This document shows, piece after piece, positions 34,732 to 43,220 of a stretch of DNA of 64,000 nucleotides; positions within the stretch are counted from its first letter, which is position 1; every line of letters starts with the position of its first letter. The notes under the pieces were generated by a model, which saw only the letters and a program-made list of their open reading frames with translations, was not told where the DNA came from and did no database searches. Position numbers and translations under genes: made by a program. The stretch comes from Brevibacterium permense (GTDB lineage: Bacteria > Actinomycetota > Actinomycetes > Actinomycetales > Brevibacteriaceae): assembly GCF_025506275.1 (NCBI RefSeq), contig NZ_QYCP01000075.1:1-64000 (forward strand). The letters are read 5' to 3'.

Positions 34732-35466
34732 TCAGTCCGCGGTGGTGACCTCGGTGACCGTCACCTTCTCCTTGGGTGCGCCGTCGCCGGCACCGGAGTC
34801 CGTGCCTTTGGCAGCGAGATCCGCGACGGTCTTCGTGCTCTTCTCATCCAGCTGTCCGAACACGGTGTAGTCGGGCGGCAGCGAGCTGTCGTCGTAGACG
34901 ACGAAGAACTGGGAGCCGTTCGTATCCGGGCCGGAGTTCGCCATGGCCAGAGTGCCGGCCGGGTAGGTCTCGGAGCCGTCGAGCTCATCGGCGAACGAGT
35001 AGCCTGGGCCGCCGGACCCGGTTCCTGTGGGGTCGCCGCACTGGAGGACGAAGATGCCCTCGGTGGTCAGGCGGTGGCATTCGGTGTCGTCGAAGTACTT
35101 CTGCGCGGCCAGAGACAGGAAGCTGTTGACGGTGCACGGGGTGCGGTCGGCATCGAGGGTCACCGCGAGGTCCCCGGCGCTCGTCGCGACGGTGGCCTCG
35201 ACAGTGCCCTTCGCCTGCGGCTTCTCTTCAGGAGCGTCGACTTCCTTCGCGCCGGTCTGCGGGTCAGCAGGGTAGGAGCAGGTTCCCGCAGCGGCCGAGG
35301 AATCCGAGCTCCCGGAGGACTCGCCGGAGTCCCCTTCGGAATCAGACGATCCGCATCCGCTCAGCAGCAGAAGGGCGAGAACGGCGAAAGCCGCGAGGGT
35401 CAGCACAAGGGCCGACTTCGGGTGATGGGTCAGGGCTTGAGAGCGACTGGGCGCAGGGTGATCCAT
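34732..35466 (-). CDS. Cyclophilin-type peptidyl-prolyl isomerase, lipoprotein
   Basis: 244 residues. A long N-terminal segment with one hydrophobic stretch ends in LLSGC, a lipobox, followed by a Ser/Asp/Glu-rich linker, so it is an extracytoplasmic lipoprotein. The cyclophilin domain (about 85-235) has TVNSFLSLAAQKYFDDTECHR, GTLAMANSGPDTNGSQFFVVY (catalytic and proline-binding core, Gln-Phe-Phe) and YTVFGQL. It probably assists folding of secreted proteins. It is monocistronic, ending 200 bp before the MHS start. Confidence 0.9.
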   Translation of the reverse strand: MDHPAPSRSQALTHHPKSALVLTLAAFAVLALLLLSGCGSSDSEGDSGESSGSSDSSAAAGTCSYPADPQTGAKEVDAPEEKPQAKGTVEATVATSAGDLAVTLDADRTPCTVNSFLSLAAQKYFDDTECHRLTTEGIFVLQCGDPTGTGSGGPGYSFADELDGSETYPAGTLAMANSGPDTNGSQFFVVYDDSSLPPDYTVFGQLDEKSTKTVADLAAKGTDSGAGDGAPKEKVTVTEVTTAD

Positions 35467-35494
35467 GCGTTCATCGTATCGGCACTCAAACGTA

Positions 35495-35572
35495 GGTCAC
35501 CATCGGATACTTTCAGCGCTCGAAAGTATCCGATGGTGACCCATATTTTCCGGAAAGTATCCGATAGCGACC
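35495..35572. repeat. Long inverted repeat plus third half-copy
   Basis: 20-base perfect arms (35495-35514 and 35522-35541) with a 7-base loop lie 48 bp after the stop of the AraJ-like MFS gene. A third copy of the right arm follows at 35553-35572 with two mismatches. It is probably the transcription terminator of the MFS gene; the extra half-copy could form an alternative stem. Confidence 0.7.
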
Positions 35573-35588
35573 TAGATCTGCTCGGGAC

Positions 35589-36800
35589 TCAGGTCTCGAC
35601 GGAGGTGCGGGAACTCGGGTCGGGGGAGCCGCCTCGGCGAAGGAAGATCGCAACGGAGATGACGATGAGCCCGGACACGCACAGGCCCACGCCCACCCAC
35701 GCCGGTGCACGGTAGCCGAGGCCGGCGGTGATGACGATTCCGCCGAGCCACGCGCCGAGCGCATTGGCGAGGTTGAAGGCGGCATGGTTCATGGCCGCTG
35801 AGAGGCTCGGGGCGTCATGGGATTCGCGGAACAGACGCATCTGCAGGGCCGTGGTGATCATCGACCCGGAGATGCCGATGAGGAAGAGGGCGATGATGGC
35901 GATGGCCGCGATCTGGGTGAAGGCGCCGAAAGCGGCGAGCACGAGAGCCGAGAGGATCATGCCGCCGGTGGCCGAGCGCTCGATGGACTTGTCGACCAGG
36001 GGTCCGGCGATCAGCGACCCGGCGGTCATGCCTAGGCCGTAGACAGCGAGCACCCACGGGATCGCGACGCTGGGGACGCCGGCGACGTCGGTCATCGTCG
36101 GGGTGATGTAGGTGTAGACGGCGAACATTCCGCCGAAGCCGACTGAGCCGGCAACGAGGGTGAGGATGATCTGCACGCGTCCGAGCGCCTTGATCTCACC
36201 GCGGGCCGAGGGCACCGCGCCGAGCTTCACGCGCGGAACGCCGACGGCGACCATGATGACGGTGAGCATTCCGAGCGCGGCGACGAGGGCGTAGGCGCTG
36301 CGCCATCCGAACATATTGCCCAGTGCCGCAGCGAAGGGCACGCCGAAGATGTTCGCGATCGTCAGGCCGAGCATCACTCGTGACATGGCTCGGCCGCGGC
36401 GGTTGGCCGGGACGAGGGAGGCGGCGACGACGGCTCCGATGCCCAGATAGGCTCCGTGCGGCAGACCGGAGACGAAGCGCGCGATGTTGAACAGCCCGGC
36501 CGTCGGGGCGAGCATCGATGCGAGATTGCCCAGAGAGAAGAGACCCATCATGCACAGGAGCAGCAGCTTGCGATCCATGTGCGCGGCGATGGTCGTGATC
36601 AGGGGCGCGCCGACGACGACGCCGATCGCATAGAACGACACCGCATGCCCGGCCTGGGGGACCGTGATGCCCAGCTCCTCGGCGATCATCGGCAGCAGGC
36701 CCATGGTCGCGAATTCGGTCACCCCGATGGCGAAGGCGCCGATCGCCAAGGCGAAGACAGCGAACTTGTAGACTCCGCGGGAGACCGGGGCATCACTCAT
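35589..36800 (-). CDS. MFS transporter, DHA1/AraJ-like efflux family
   Basis: 403 residues, 12 predicted helices. The N-terminal pattern FAIGVTEFATMGLLPMIAEELG in helix 1 and RFVSGLPHGAYLGIGAVVAASLV in helix 4 are typical of AraJ/NepI/CmlA-type exporters. Such proteins expel sugars, purine nucleosides or drugs by proton antiport; the substrate is unknown. It is monocistronic with a long inverted repeat after its stop. Confidence 0.85.
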   Translation of the reverse strand: MSDAPVSRGVYKFAVFALAIGAFAIGVTEFATMGLLPMIAEELGITVPQAGHAVSFYAIGVVVGAPLITTIAAHMDRKLLLLCMMGLFSLGNLASMLAPTAGLFNIARFVSGLPHGAYLGIGAVVAASLVPANRRGRAMSRVMLGLTIANIFGVPFAAALGNMFGWRSAYALVAALGMLTVIMVAVGVPRVKLGAVPSARGEIKALGRVQIILTLVAGSVGFGGMFAVYTYITPTMTDVAGVPSVAIPWVLAVYGLGMTAGSLIAGPLVDKSIERSATGGMILSALVLAAFGAFTQIAAIAIIALFLIGISGSMITTALQMRLFRESHDAPSLSAAMNHAAFNLANALGAWLGGIVITAGLGYRAPAWVGVGLCVSGLIVISVAIFLRRGGSPDPSSRTSVET

Positions 36801-36909
36801 GGGGCTCCTTCAGGGGAAACGCGGGATCGGGGAGGCAACCGCACCAGCCTATTGCCCACAGCGGTTCCTCGGAACCCCTCAGGCACCCAATGTGACGATT
36901 CGAACAGCC

Positions 36910-38217
36910 TCAGTCGACGCTTGTCGCTTCCTCGGCGTCGTATTCGGCCAGAGCCTGCGAAGCGACGGAGAAGGCGGTGTTCGCGCTCGGCACGGAGCAG
37001 TAGATGGCCGACTGGAGGAGGACCTCCTTGATCTCATCGCGGGTGAGCCCGTTGCGCAGCGCAGCCTTGACGTGCATCGCCAGCTCCGCCTCGTGGCCAC
37101 CTGCGATCATGGCCGTGAGCGTGATCGCCGAGCGCATCCTCCTCTCGAGTCCCGGCCGAGTCCAGATCTCACCCCAGGCGTAGCGGGTGATGAGGTCCTG
37201 GAAGTCGCTCGTGAAATCGTCGACCTTCGCATTCGCGCGGTCGACGTGGGCGTCGGAGAGCACCTGCCGTCGCACGGCCATTCCCGCCTCGCGCACATCG
37301 TCGCGGCTCGCCTCCCGCGGCCCCGAGGCGGTCGGCAGCTCGGGACCGGCATCCGGGGAAGCGGCTCCGCCGGCCCCTGCGCCGAGTCCCTTGCCCTGCA
37401 GAAAATCAGCGAGCAGACCCGCGGTCACGACCGGAGCCTCGGCCGGGACGAGATGAGCGGCGCCCTCGATGACCTCGAGCAGCGCCCCGGGAACCCCGTT
37501 TGCGATCTCGGCGAGCTTCGTCGCCGGAGTCGGCTGATCCTGTGAACCCGCGACTGCGAGCAGGGGACGCGTGATCTCGGGCAGTCGTGCGCGGACATCG
37601 AAGTCGGCCAGCGCATAGCAGAGAGCGGCATAGGAGAAGCGGTCGGCGTCCTGCAGCGAGTGCAGGAGCGCGGCCGAGGCCTCCGGCTCCCGGTCCATGA
37701 ACCCTTCCCCGAACCAGCGCTGTGCCGAACCGATGACCTGCGTCGGGGTGCCTGAGGTCGCCACCGTCTGGGCGCGTTCCTCCCATGCCGAAGCCTCACC
37801 GATCTTCGCGCCGGTGCAGAAGACGGCGATGCGGCCGAAGCGATCCCCGTGGTCGAGCGCCAGCTGCAGGGCCGTTGCTCCGCCGATCGAATCGCCGGCG
37901 AGATCGACGGGAGCGCCGGGGCCGGCCACATCGGGAAGGACCCTATCGAGGGTGCCCAGGACCGCCTCGGCGAGGTCGGACATCGTGATTCGCGGGGCCA
38001 TGGACGTCCCCGCGGGGACATCGATCGGTGCCGAACGGCCGTGACCGGGCAGGTCGATGCCGATGACCGTCGTCTCCGGACTGAGTGCGGTCAGTTCGGT
38101 GGCGGCCTGCTGCCATAGGGCTGCTGCGGAGGTGCCAAGCGAAGGCAGGACGACGAGCACTCGGGCATCGGCGGCAGGGGAGGCGGGGGCGGCAAGAACG
38201 GATGCGGTGAGGTCCAT
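36910..38217 (-). CDS. pcaL: Fused 3-oxoadipate enol-lactonase/4-carboxymuconolactone decarboxylase
   Basis: About 435 residues in two domains. Residues 1-260 are an alpha/beta hydrolase with nucleophile elbow GDSIGG (PcaD part). After a Gly/Ala/Pro-rich linker, residues 310-435 are a carboxymuconolactone decarboxylase domain with WTRPGLERRMRSAITLTAMIAGGHEAELAMHVKAALR-type motifs (PcaC part). The fused PcaL form is characteristic of actinobacteria. It turns 4-carboxymuconolactone into 3-oxoadipate in two steps. ATG 38217 is preferred; an in-frame GTG at 38226 is possible. It is last gene of the pobA-pcaHGBL operon. Confidence 0.93.
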   Translation of the reverse strand: MDLTASVLAAPASPAADARVLVVLPSLGTSAAALWQQAATELTALSPETTVIGIDLPGHGRSAPIDVPAGTSMAPRITMSDLAEAVLGTLDRVLPDVAGPGAPVDLAGDSIGGATALQLALDHGDRFGRIAVFCTGAKIGEASAWEERAQTVATSGTPTQVIGSAQRWFGEGFMDREPEASAALLHSLQDADRFSYAALCYALADFDVRARLPEITRPLLAVAGSQDQPTPATKLAEIANGVPGALLEVIEGAAHLVPAEAPVVTAGLLADFLQGKGLGAGAGGAASPDAGPELPTASGPREASRDDVREAGMAVRRQVLSDAHVDRANAKVDDFTSDFQDLITRYAWGEIWTRPGLERRMRSAITLTAMIAGGHEAELAMHVKAALRNGLTRDEIKEVLLQSAIYCSVPSANTAFSVASQALAEYDAEEATSVD

Positions 38218-38262
38218 GGGTGTCACTTTCTTCGGTCGGTTCTCAAGTCGAAAAAACGGGTC

Positions 38263-39633
38263 TCAGTCGAAGGGCGGCAGGTCGATCTCCTGCGGTCCGG
38301 AGCTGTCGATGGTCGCCAGGATGGTGCGGCGGATGTCCTCGGCCTCACCGAGGTAGGACTCGGGGGTGAAGAATTCCTCGATTCCATCCTCGTCGCCGAT
38401 CTCGGCGCGAAGTGCTGCGACAGGGTCGGAGCCGGGGGCGATGATGGCTGCGCGGGTGTCTTTGTCGATCCGGTCACCGAAGACGATGCCGAGCTTCTCC
38501 CCATAGATCCCGGGGGAAGCGGCGTCGAGGTTCGCGCGCATGGCATCGGCGTTGACCTGCAGGCCCGCGACCATCTCGTCGAGGATGATGAGCGAGGAGG
38601 TCGCTAGGGTCATGAGCTCGGACAGGGCCGGCCATTCGGCATGCCAGGCGCCGTCGGAGCGTTCTTCGATGGCTTCGGCGGCGGCCGTGGTCAGGGTGGA
38701 CAGCGATCCGGGGACGCGCATTCCGTTGCGGTGGAGCAGCACCGCCGAGGTGGGATTCGACTTATGCGGCATCGTCGAGGATCCGCCGGTGGAGGCCAGT
38801 GACAGCTCACCGATCTCGGGGCGCACGCCGATGAGGACGTCACGGGCGATGGAGGCGCCCACGGTGACGCATTGGGCGAGGTGGGAGCCCCAAGACAGGA
38901 TGCGGACGCGATCGGTGTGCCATGGGACGGGGATCTGGGTGAGCGCCGCATCGGGGCCGACCATCTGGACGTGGAATTCGCGGAGCAGGGATTCGGTCGA
39001 GTCGCCGGCGAACCAGCGGATCGCGGCACGGGTGCCAGCTGCCCCGCCGACCTGCACATAGTCGACGTAGGGTGCCTGGCCTTGGACTTCGTTGACCTCA
39101 GCGGCCCAGGCTGCGGCCTTGAGACCGAAGGTCGTCGGCAGGGCCGGCTGGGTGAGGGTACGGGCCAGGCACAGGGTCTTCGCATGAGCGTCGGAGAGTT
39201 CGACGAGGGAGGCGCCGATCACTTCGAGCCTGGCCTGCATCTGCCGCACGACGCGGGAGACGAGCAGACCGATGGCCGTATCGATGACGTCTTGGCTGGT
39301 CAGCCCCCGGTGCAGGCATCGTGAGGCTTCGGGGGAGAGCCGGGAGCGGACGAGGGCGAGGAACGGGATGAGCGGGTTGCCGCCGGATTCGGCGGCCTCA
39401 CCCAGGGACTCGAGTTCGGTGTGATCGTCCGTGAGCGTGCGGATCGTGGCATCGATGGCGGCGGCCACCTCGGCGCGGATCTCCGACGACACCAGCCCCA
39501 CCCGTCCCTGAGCGACGATCCATGCGGTCTCGACTTGGCCGATCGCGGTGATGAACGCGGCGTCGTCGATGGCTTCGGCTCCGCGCAGATCGCCGGGGGC
39601 GAAGAGGAACCGGGTGTGGGCGGTGTCGGTCAT
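38263..39633 (-). CDS. pcaB: 3-carboxy-cis,cis-muconate cycloisomerase
   Basis: 456 residues of the fumarase/aspartase superfamily. The signature GGSSTMPHKSNPTSA near residue 280 contains the catalytic Ser loop; CLHRGLTSQDVIDTA is the other conserved block. PcaB cyclises 3-carboxymuconate to 4-carboxymuconolactone. It starts 6 bp after the pcaG stop; pcaL follows after 45 bp. Confidence 0.94.
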   Translation of the reverse strand: MTDTAHTRFLFAPGDLRGAEAIDDAAFITAIGQVETAWIVAQGRVGLVSSEIRAEVAAAIDATIRTLTDDHTELESLGEAAESGGNPLIPFLALVRSRLSPEASRCLHRGLTSQDVIDTAIGLLVSRVVRQMQARLEVIGASLVELSDAHAKTLCLARTLTQPALPTTFGLKAAAWAAEVNEVQGQAPYVDYVQVGGAAGTRAAIRWFAGDSTESLLREFHVQMVGPDAALTQIPVPWHTDRVRILSWGSHLAQCVTVGASIARDVLIGVRPEIGELSLASTGGSSTMPHKSNPTSAVLLHRNGMRVPGSLSTLTTAAAEAIEERSDGAWHAEWPALSELMTLATSSLIILDEMVAGLQVNADAMRANLDAASPGIYGEKLGIVFGDRIDKDTRAAIIAPGSDPVAALRAEIGDEDGIEEFFTPESYLGEAEDIRRTILATIDSSGPQEIDLPPFD

Positions 39634-39639
39634 GTCGCT

Positions 39640-40224
39640 TCAGTCCTCGTGGCTGGGGAATCGGAGGAAGGGGGTTTCCTCCTCACCCTGCAACCGTATG
39701 TCGAAGTGCAGTGATCCGTCAGCCCCTCGAGTGGCGATGAGGCGGGCGCGCTCGTCTTCGTCGAGCGAGGATAGGAGCGGGTCAGCGGCTAGAGCCGCGG
39801 TGTCCTCGGGCAGATAGATGCGGGTGAACAGCCGGTTGAGCAGCCCGCGGGCGAAGATGACGACGCTGATGAAGGGTGCCTTGCCCGCCTCGGTGTGGCC
39901 GGGATCGACCGTGGAGAAGCTGAACTCGCCTTCCGGGTCGACGGCGGCGCGGCCGAAGCCGGTGAAGGTGAAGCCGTTGCGGCGCAGCGATCCCGTCTCG
40001 CGGGGGACAGCGCCGTGCTCATCGGGCTGCCAGATCTCGAGAATGGCATCGGGGACCGGGTCACCTGCCCCGTCGAAGACGGTTCCCGTCAGCTGCACGG
40101 CGCGAGCCGAGCCGGGCGGGACGAGCTCATTATCGTGCTCGAAGGGCAGTGCATAGCCGTAGAACGGGCCGACGGTCTGGCCCGGTGTCGGCGTGAGATC
40201 AGGGGTCGTGGGGGTGTCAGTCAT
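39640..40224 (-). CDS. pcaG: Protocatechuate 3,4-dioxygenase, alpha subunit
   Basis: 194 residues. Seen: TPGQTVGPFYGYALPF at the N-terminus, ILEIWQPDEHGAV, FSFSTVDPG and the C-terminal FTRIYLPEDT. The subunit keeps the fold of PcaH but lacks the Tyr/His iron ligands, as expected for the alpha chain. The start overlaps the pcaH end by 8 bases, giving coupled 1:1 synthesis of the dioxygenase subunits. Confidence 0.94.
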   Translation of the reverse strand: MTDTPTTPDLTPTPGQTVGPFYGYALPFEHDNELVPPGSARAVQLTGTVFDGAGDPVPDAILEIWQPDEHGAVPRETGSLRRNGFTFTGFGRAAVDPEGEFSFSTVDPGHTEAGKAPFISVVIFARGLLNRLFTRIYLPEDTAALAADPLLSSLDEDERARLIATRGADGSLHFDIRLQGEEETPFLRFPSHED

Positions 40225-41041
40225 CGTCCTCTTCTTCCATCCAGGTCCGGTTGGCACCGGTGAGCACGATGTCCCAGTTGTAGCCCATGAGGAATTCGTG
40301 CTCGGTGATGTTGTGGTCATAGGTCGCCACGAGGCGGTCGCGCGCCTTTTGATCGGTGATCGACTGGTAGATCGGGTCGAGAGCGAAGAGAGGATCCCCG
40401 GGGAAGTACATTTGGGTGATCATCCGCTGTGTGAACTCGGACCCGAAGAGCGAGAAGTGGATGTGGGCCGGTCGCCATGCGTTGTGGTGGTTCTTCCACG
40501 GGTAGGGGCCCGGTTTGATCGTCGTGAACGAGTAAGAGCCGTCGTCGCCGGTCAGGGTGCGGCCGACGCCGGTGAAGTTCGGGTCGATCGGGGCCGGGTG
40601 CTGGTCGCGTTTGTGGATATAGCGTCCGGCCGAGTTCGCCTGCCAGATCTCGACGAGCTGGTTGCGCACGGGGCGGCCTTCCCCGTCGAGGACCCGGCCG
40701 GTGACGCGGATGCGCTCACCGATGGGTTCGCCGTCGGCCTGGATCGTCAGGTCGGATTCGAGGGTGCCGATGTCCCGGTGTCCGAAGGCGGGGGAGAAGA
40801 GCTCGATCGTCTCGGGGTCGGTATGGCGGGGATCTTTCGTCGGGTGACGCAGGATCGATGACCGGTAGGGGCGGTAGTCCAGCCGCGGCTGGGTCTCGGG
40901 TTTCTTGCCGTCGGCGACATCCTGCTTGTACTGCGCTTCGATGCCGTCGATTTCGGCAGACAGAGTCGCCTGGGACTCGGCTGCGTCGTCGGGGCCTTTC
41001 ACAGTCTGATCATCGTTCTCCGAGGACTGGTGCTGACTCAT
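40217..41041 (-). CDS. pcaH: Protocatechuate 3,4-dioxygenase, beta subunit
   Basis: 274 residues. Iron ligands are visible: Tyr in SAGRYIHKRDQHPAP, Tyr in GPYPW and the two His of RPAHIHFSLFG. An N-terminal acidic extension of about 40 residues precedes the conserved region. Together with PcaG it is the Fe(III) intradiol dioxygenase that opens protocatechuate to 3-carboxymuconate. It follows pobA by 70 bp; AAAGG precedes the ATG. Confidence 0.95.
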   Translation of the reverse strand: MSQHQSSENDDQTVKGPDDAAESQATLSAEIDGIEAQYKQDVADGKKPETQPRLDYRPYRSSILRHPTKDPRHTDPETIELFSPAFGHRDIGTLESDLTIQADGEPIGERIRVTGRVLDGEGRPVRNQLVEIWQANSAGRYIHKRDQHPAPIDPNFTGVGRTLTGDDGSYSFTTIKPGPYPWKNHHNAWRPAHIHFSLFGSEFTQRMITQMYFPGDPLFALDPIYQSITDQKARDRLVATYDHNITEHEFLMGYNWDIVLTGANRTWMEEEDDD

Positions 41042-41111
41042 CGTCGAACCTTTCTTCGTCTCTTCGTCTTTTCGTCGGTTGACATCGTGGTGGGGTCGGT
41101 GGGGGAGCGGC

Positions 41112-42296
41112 TCAGCCGTGCGGCCAGCCCGTGTAGCACTCGGCCAGGTAGCGGCGACCGTGGTCGGATTCGAGAATGGACCGGAGTTCGCCGAGGCTGC
41201 GCTTCGTTTCGAAGGCATCCTGCGTCGGGTCGGTGTGGAGCATCCGTGTCATCTGGTACGAGAAGTTCTGAGCCTTCCACACGCGTTTGGTCGCGGTCTG
41301 CGAGTAGCCGGCCAGCGCCTCTGCGTCGGAGTCCTTGAGTGCCGAGATGAGGGCCGGTGCGAGCACGGCGACGTCGGCGAAGGCGAGGTTGAGACCCTTC
41401 GCTCCGGTCGGTGGGACGGTGTGGGCGCTGTCGCCGGCGAGGAACATCGAACCGTGCTGCATCGGCTCGGTCACGGCCGAGCGGAAGGGGAGCACGGTCT
41501 TGTCGAAGATCGGCCCGGTCTTGAGTTCGAATCCGTCGGGGCCGTCGACGCGGGCCTGGAGTTCGGTCCAGATCCGATCGTCGGACCAGTCGGCGACGTC
41601 GGTGTCGGGGGAAGCCTGGAAGTACATTCTCTGGACATTGTCGGAGCGCTGGGAAATCAGTGCGAAGCCGCGTTCGGAGCGGGAGTAGATGAGGACTTCG
41701 TGGCTGGGCGGGGCTTCGCAGAGGATGCCGAACCAGGCGAACGGGTACTCGTGGAAGAAGCGCTGCCGGGTGCCGTCGGGGATCAACGAGCGGCATGGTC
41801 CGCGGGAGCCGTCGGCGCCGACGACGTAACGGGCGTCGATGCGCAGTTCGTCGCCGCCCTCAGTGGTGGCGGTGACCCATGGGCGTTCGGTTTCGACATC
41901 GCCGAGGCGGGTGTCCGTGACCGAGTAATAGGTGGGGAGGCCGGTCCGTTCGCGGGCGGCGGAGAGGTCGACGAAGATCTCGTTCTGGGGGTAGAGCCAG
42001 ACGGATTCGCCGACGAGTTCGGGGAAATCGAAGTGGTTCGAGGCGCCGTTGACTCGGATGTCGATGCCGTCGTGGCGGTGCCCGTCCGTGTGGACGCGGG
42101 ATTCGACGCCTGCGGCCTCGAGCATGCGCACCGATCCTGCTTCGAGGATGCCGGCGCGGTGGGTGTGGGCGATGTCGTCGCGGCTGCGATTGTCGATGAC
42201 GACGGATTCGATGCCTGCATTGTGCAGCAGGTGCGCGAGCATGAGCCCCGCGGGTCCGGCGCCGACGATCGCGACGTCTGTCTGAAGTTGTGCCAC
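41112..42296 (-). CDS. pobA: 4-hydroxybenzoate 3-monooxygenase
   Basis: 394 residues, the usual PobA length. FAD motifs: VAIVGAGPAGLMLAHLL at the N-terminus, YVVGADGSRGPCR in the middle and FLAGDSAHTVPPTGAKGLNLA near residue 285. It hydroxylates 4-hydroxybenzoate to protocatechuate with NAD(P)H. Start is GTG 42296 with AAGGAGG 5 bases upstream. It is first gene of the leftward operon that continues through pcaH, pcaG, pcaB and pcaL. A 17-bp sequence shared with the iclR locus lies 65 bp upstream. Confidence 0.95.
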   Translation of the reverse strand: MAQLQTDVAIVGAGPAGLMLAHLLHNAGIESVVIDNRSRDDIAHTHRAGILEAGSVRMLEAAGVESRVHTDGHRHDGIDIRVNGASNHFDFPELVGESVWLYPQNEIFVDLSAARERTGLPTYYSVTDTRLGDVETERPWVTATTEGGDELRIDARYVVGADGSRGPCRSLIPDGTRQRFFHEYPFAWFGILCEAPPSHEVLIYSRSERGFALISQRSDNVQRMYFQASPDTDVADWSDDRIWTELQARVDGPDGFELKTGPIFDKTVLPFRSAVTEPMQHGSMFLAGDSAHTVPPTGAKGLNLAFADVAVLAPALISALKDSDAEALAGYSQTATKRVWKAQNFSYQMTRMLHTDPTQDAFETKRSLGELRSILESDHGRRYLAECYTGWPHG

Positions 42297-42360
42297 CTTG
42301 GCCTCCTTGCCTGTCTCTTCTGAACAGTGTGCGCCCAGTCACGGACGCGAGGCGACGACG

Positions 42361-42377
42361 TTCTCAATGAATGGGAG
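42361..42377. promoter_or_regulatory. 17-bp site shared with the iclR promoter, probable IclR operator
   Basis: TTCTCAATGAATGGGAG is identical at 58451-58467, next to the IclR gene. In both places it lies upstream of a leftward gene in the same orientation (65 bp from pobA, 31 bp from iclR). IclR-type proteins such as PcaR, PcaU and PobR control pob/pca genes in other bacteria. Binding by this regulator is inference. Confidence 0.65.
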
Positions 42378-42542
42378 AGGGGCGGCTCCGGAGTCGAGTC
42401 GGGATGGGGTGACGTGAGAGTGCGGGAGCGGCTGCTTGATAACCATTCAATAACAGATCACAGAAGTGGTGCCTAAAAGTGTCTTTGAAGTAATGAACCA
42501 GTCACACTGAGTTCATTCCCCACTTCACTTCTTTGTGACCTT

Positions 42543-42585
42543 GGCGCTGGTGCGCCGCAGAACAGAGGCGCTGATGCGCCGCAGA
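42543..42585 (+). repeat. Two tandem mini-hairpins in the 5' leader
   Basis: Two 19-base units (42543-42561, 42567-42585) repeat with a 24-bp period and one difference. Each contains GGCGC-TGRT-GCGCC, a 5-bp stem with a 4-base loop. They end 2 bases before the AGGAG of the gene at 42598, so they probably belong to its mRNA leader. Confidence 0.75.
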
Positions 42586-42597
42586 TGAGGAGTCATT

Positions 42598-43203
42598 GTG
42601 ACGACAACCAAGACGCGTTCGCGCAAATTCAAAGCCATCCTCGCCGGTGGCATCGTCCTCGGCGTCGGCGCTGCCGTGACGCTGGCGGCCTGGACCGACG
42701 ACGAATGGGCCGAAGGTGTCTTCGGCGCAGGTTCATTCAACGTCCAGGGCAGCACCGACGGAACGACATTCGCTGACCATGAGAGCAGTGACGGTGCCGC
42801 GGCGCTGACTTTCGATCTCGATGGCGGGGACAACATGTCGCCCGGCGATACCGTGGCGGCTCCTTTCGTGCTGCGCCTCGACGGACCGACGAACTACGAC
42901 GCGGCCGTCTCTCTCGAGTCGGCGGCAGGCGGCGGGGACAACGCTGCGGCTCTGACCTACGCGATTGTTCAGGTCGACTCGGTGGGTGACTGCTCGGCCT
43001 CCGCAACGGGTACTTCCGTTGTGCCGGCGGGAACGGCGCTGGACTCGACCACGGGCGCTGCTGATTTCAATCTCACCGCGGGCGCAGACACTGCGACCGG
43101 CGACCCGGTCACGCTGTGCTTCCAGGTCACTGCCGGTGACTCGCTGGAACAGGGGCAGAACACCACCGCTCGGTGGCAGTTCACCGCGACCTCGGCCGAA
43201 TGA
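42598..43203 (+). CDS. SipW-dependent-type exported protein 1 (TasA/camelysin-like)
   Basis: 201 residues. The N-terminus is the alternative signal of SipW substrates: basic RSRKFK, then AILAGGIVLGVGAAVTLAAW followed by TDDEWAEGVFGAGSFNV, the typical WTD-x-E...G-F-AG block around the cleavage site. The mature part is Asp/Ser/Thr-rich with two Cys pairs possible and beta-strand-like alternation, as in TasA-type surface or fibre proteins. GTG start with AGGAG 6 bases upstream. It is first of four genes; the dedicated signal peptidase is the third. Confidence 0.82.
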   Translation: MTTTKTRSRKFKAILAGGIVLGVGAAVTLAAWTDDEWAEGVFGAGSFNVQGSTDGTTFADHESSDGAAALTFDLDGGDNMSPGDTVAAPFVLRLDGPTNYDAAVSLESAAGGGDNAAALTYAIVQVDSVGDCSASATGTSVVPAGTALDSTTGAADFNLTAGADTATGDPVTLCFQVTAGDSLEQGQNTTARWQFTATSAE

Positions 43204-43220
43204 CGACGCTGAGCTGATCG

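Larger units (their letters stand above)
42297..42597. other. 301-bp divergent intergenic region, pobA versus SipW-type locus
   Basis: It contains the shared 17-bp site (42361-42377), an A+T-rich stretch around 42437-42500 that may hold the promoter(s), and the tandem mini-hairpins (42543-42585) just before the ribosome-binding site of the first exported protein. No small gene is evident. Confidence 0.7.

Noticed and set aside
42543-42585. CRISPR-like array
   Set aside because: Only two units with 5-base spacing and no cas genes; better seen as leader hairpins.
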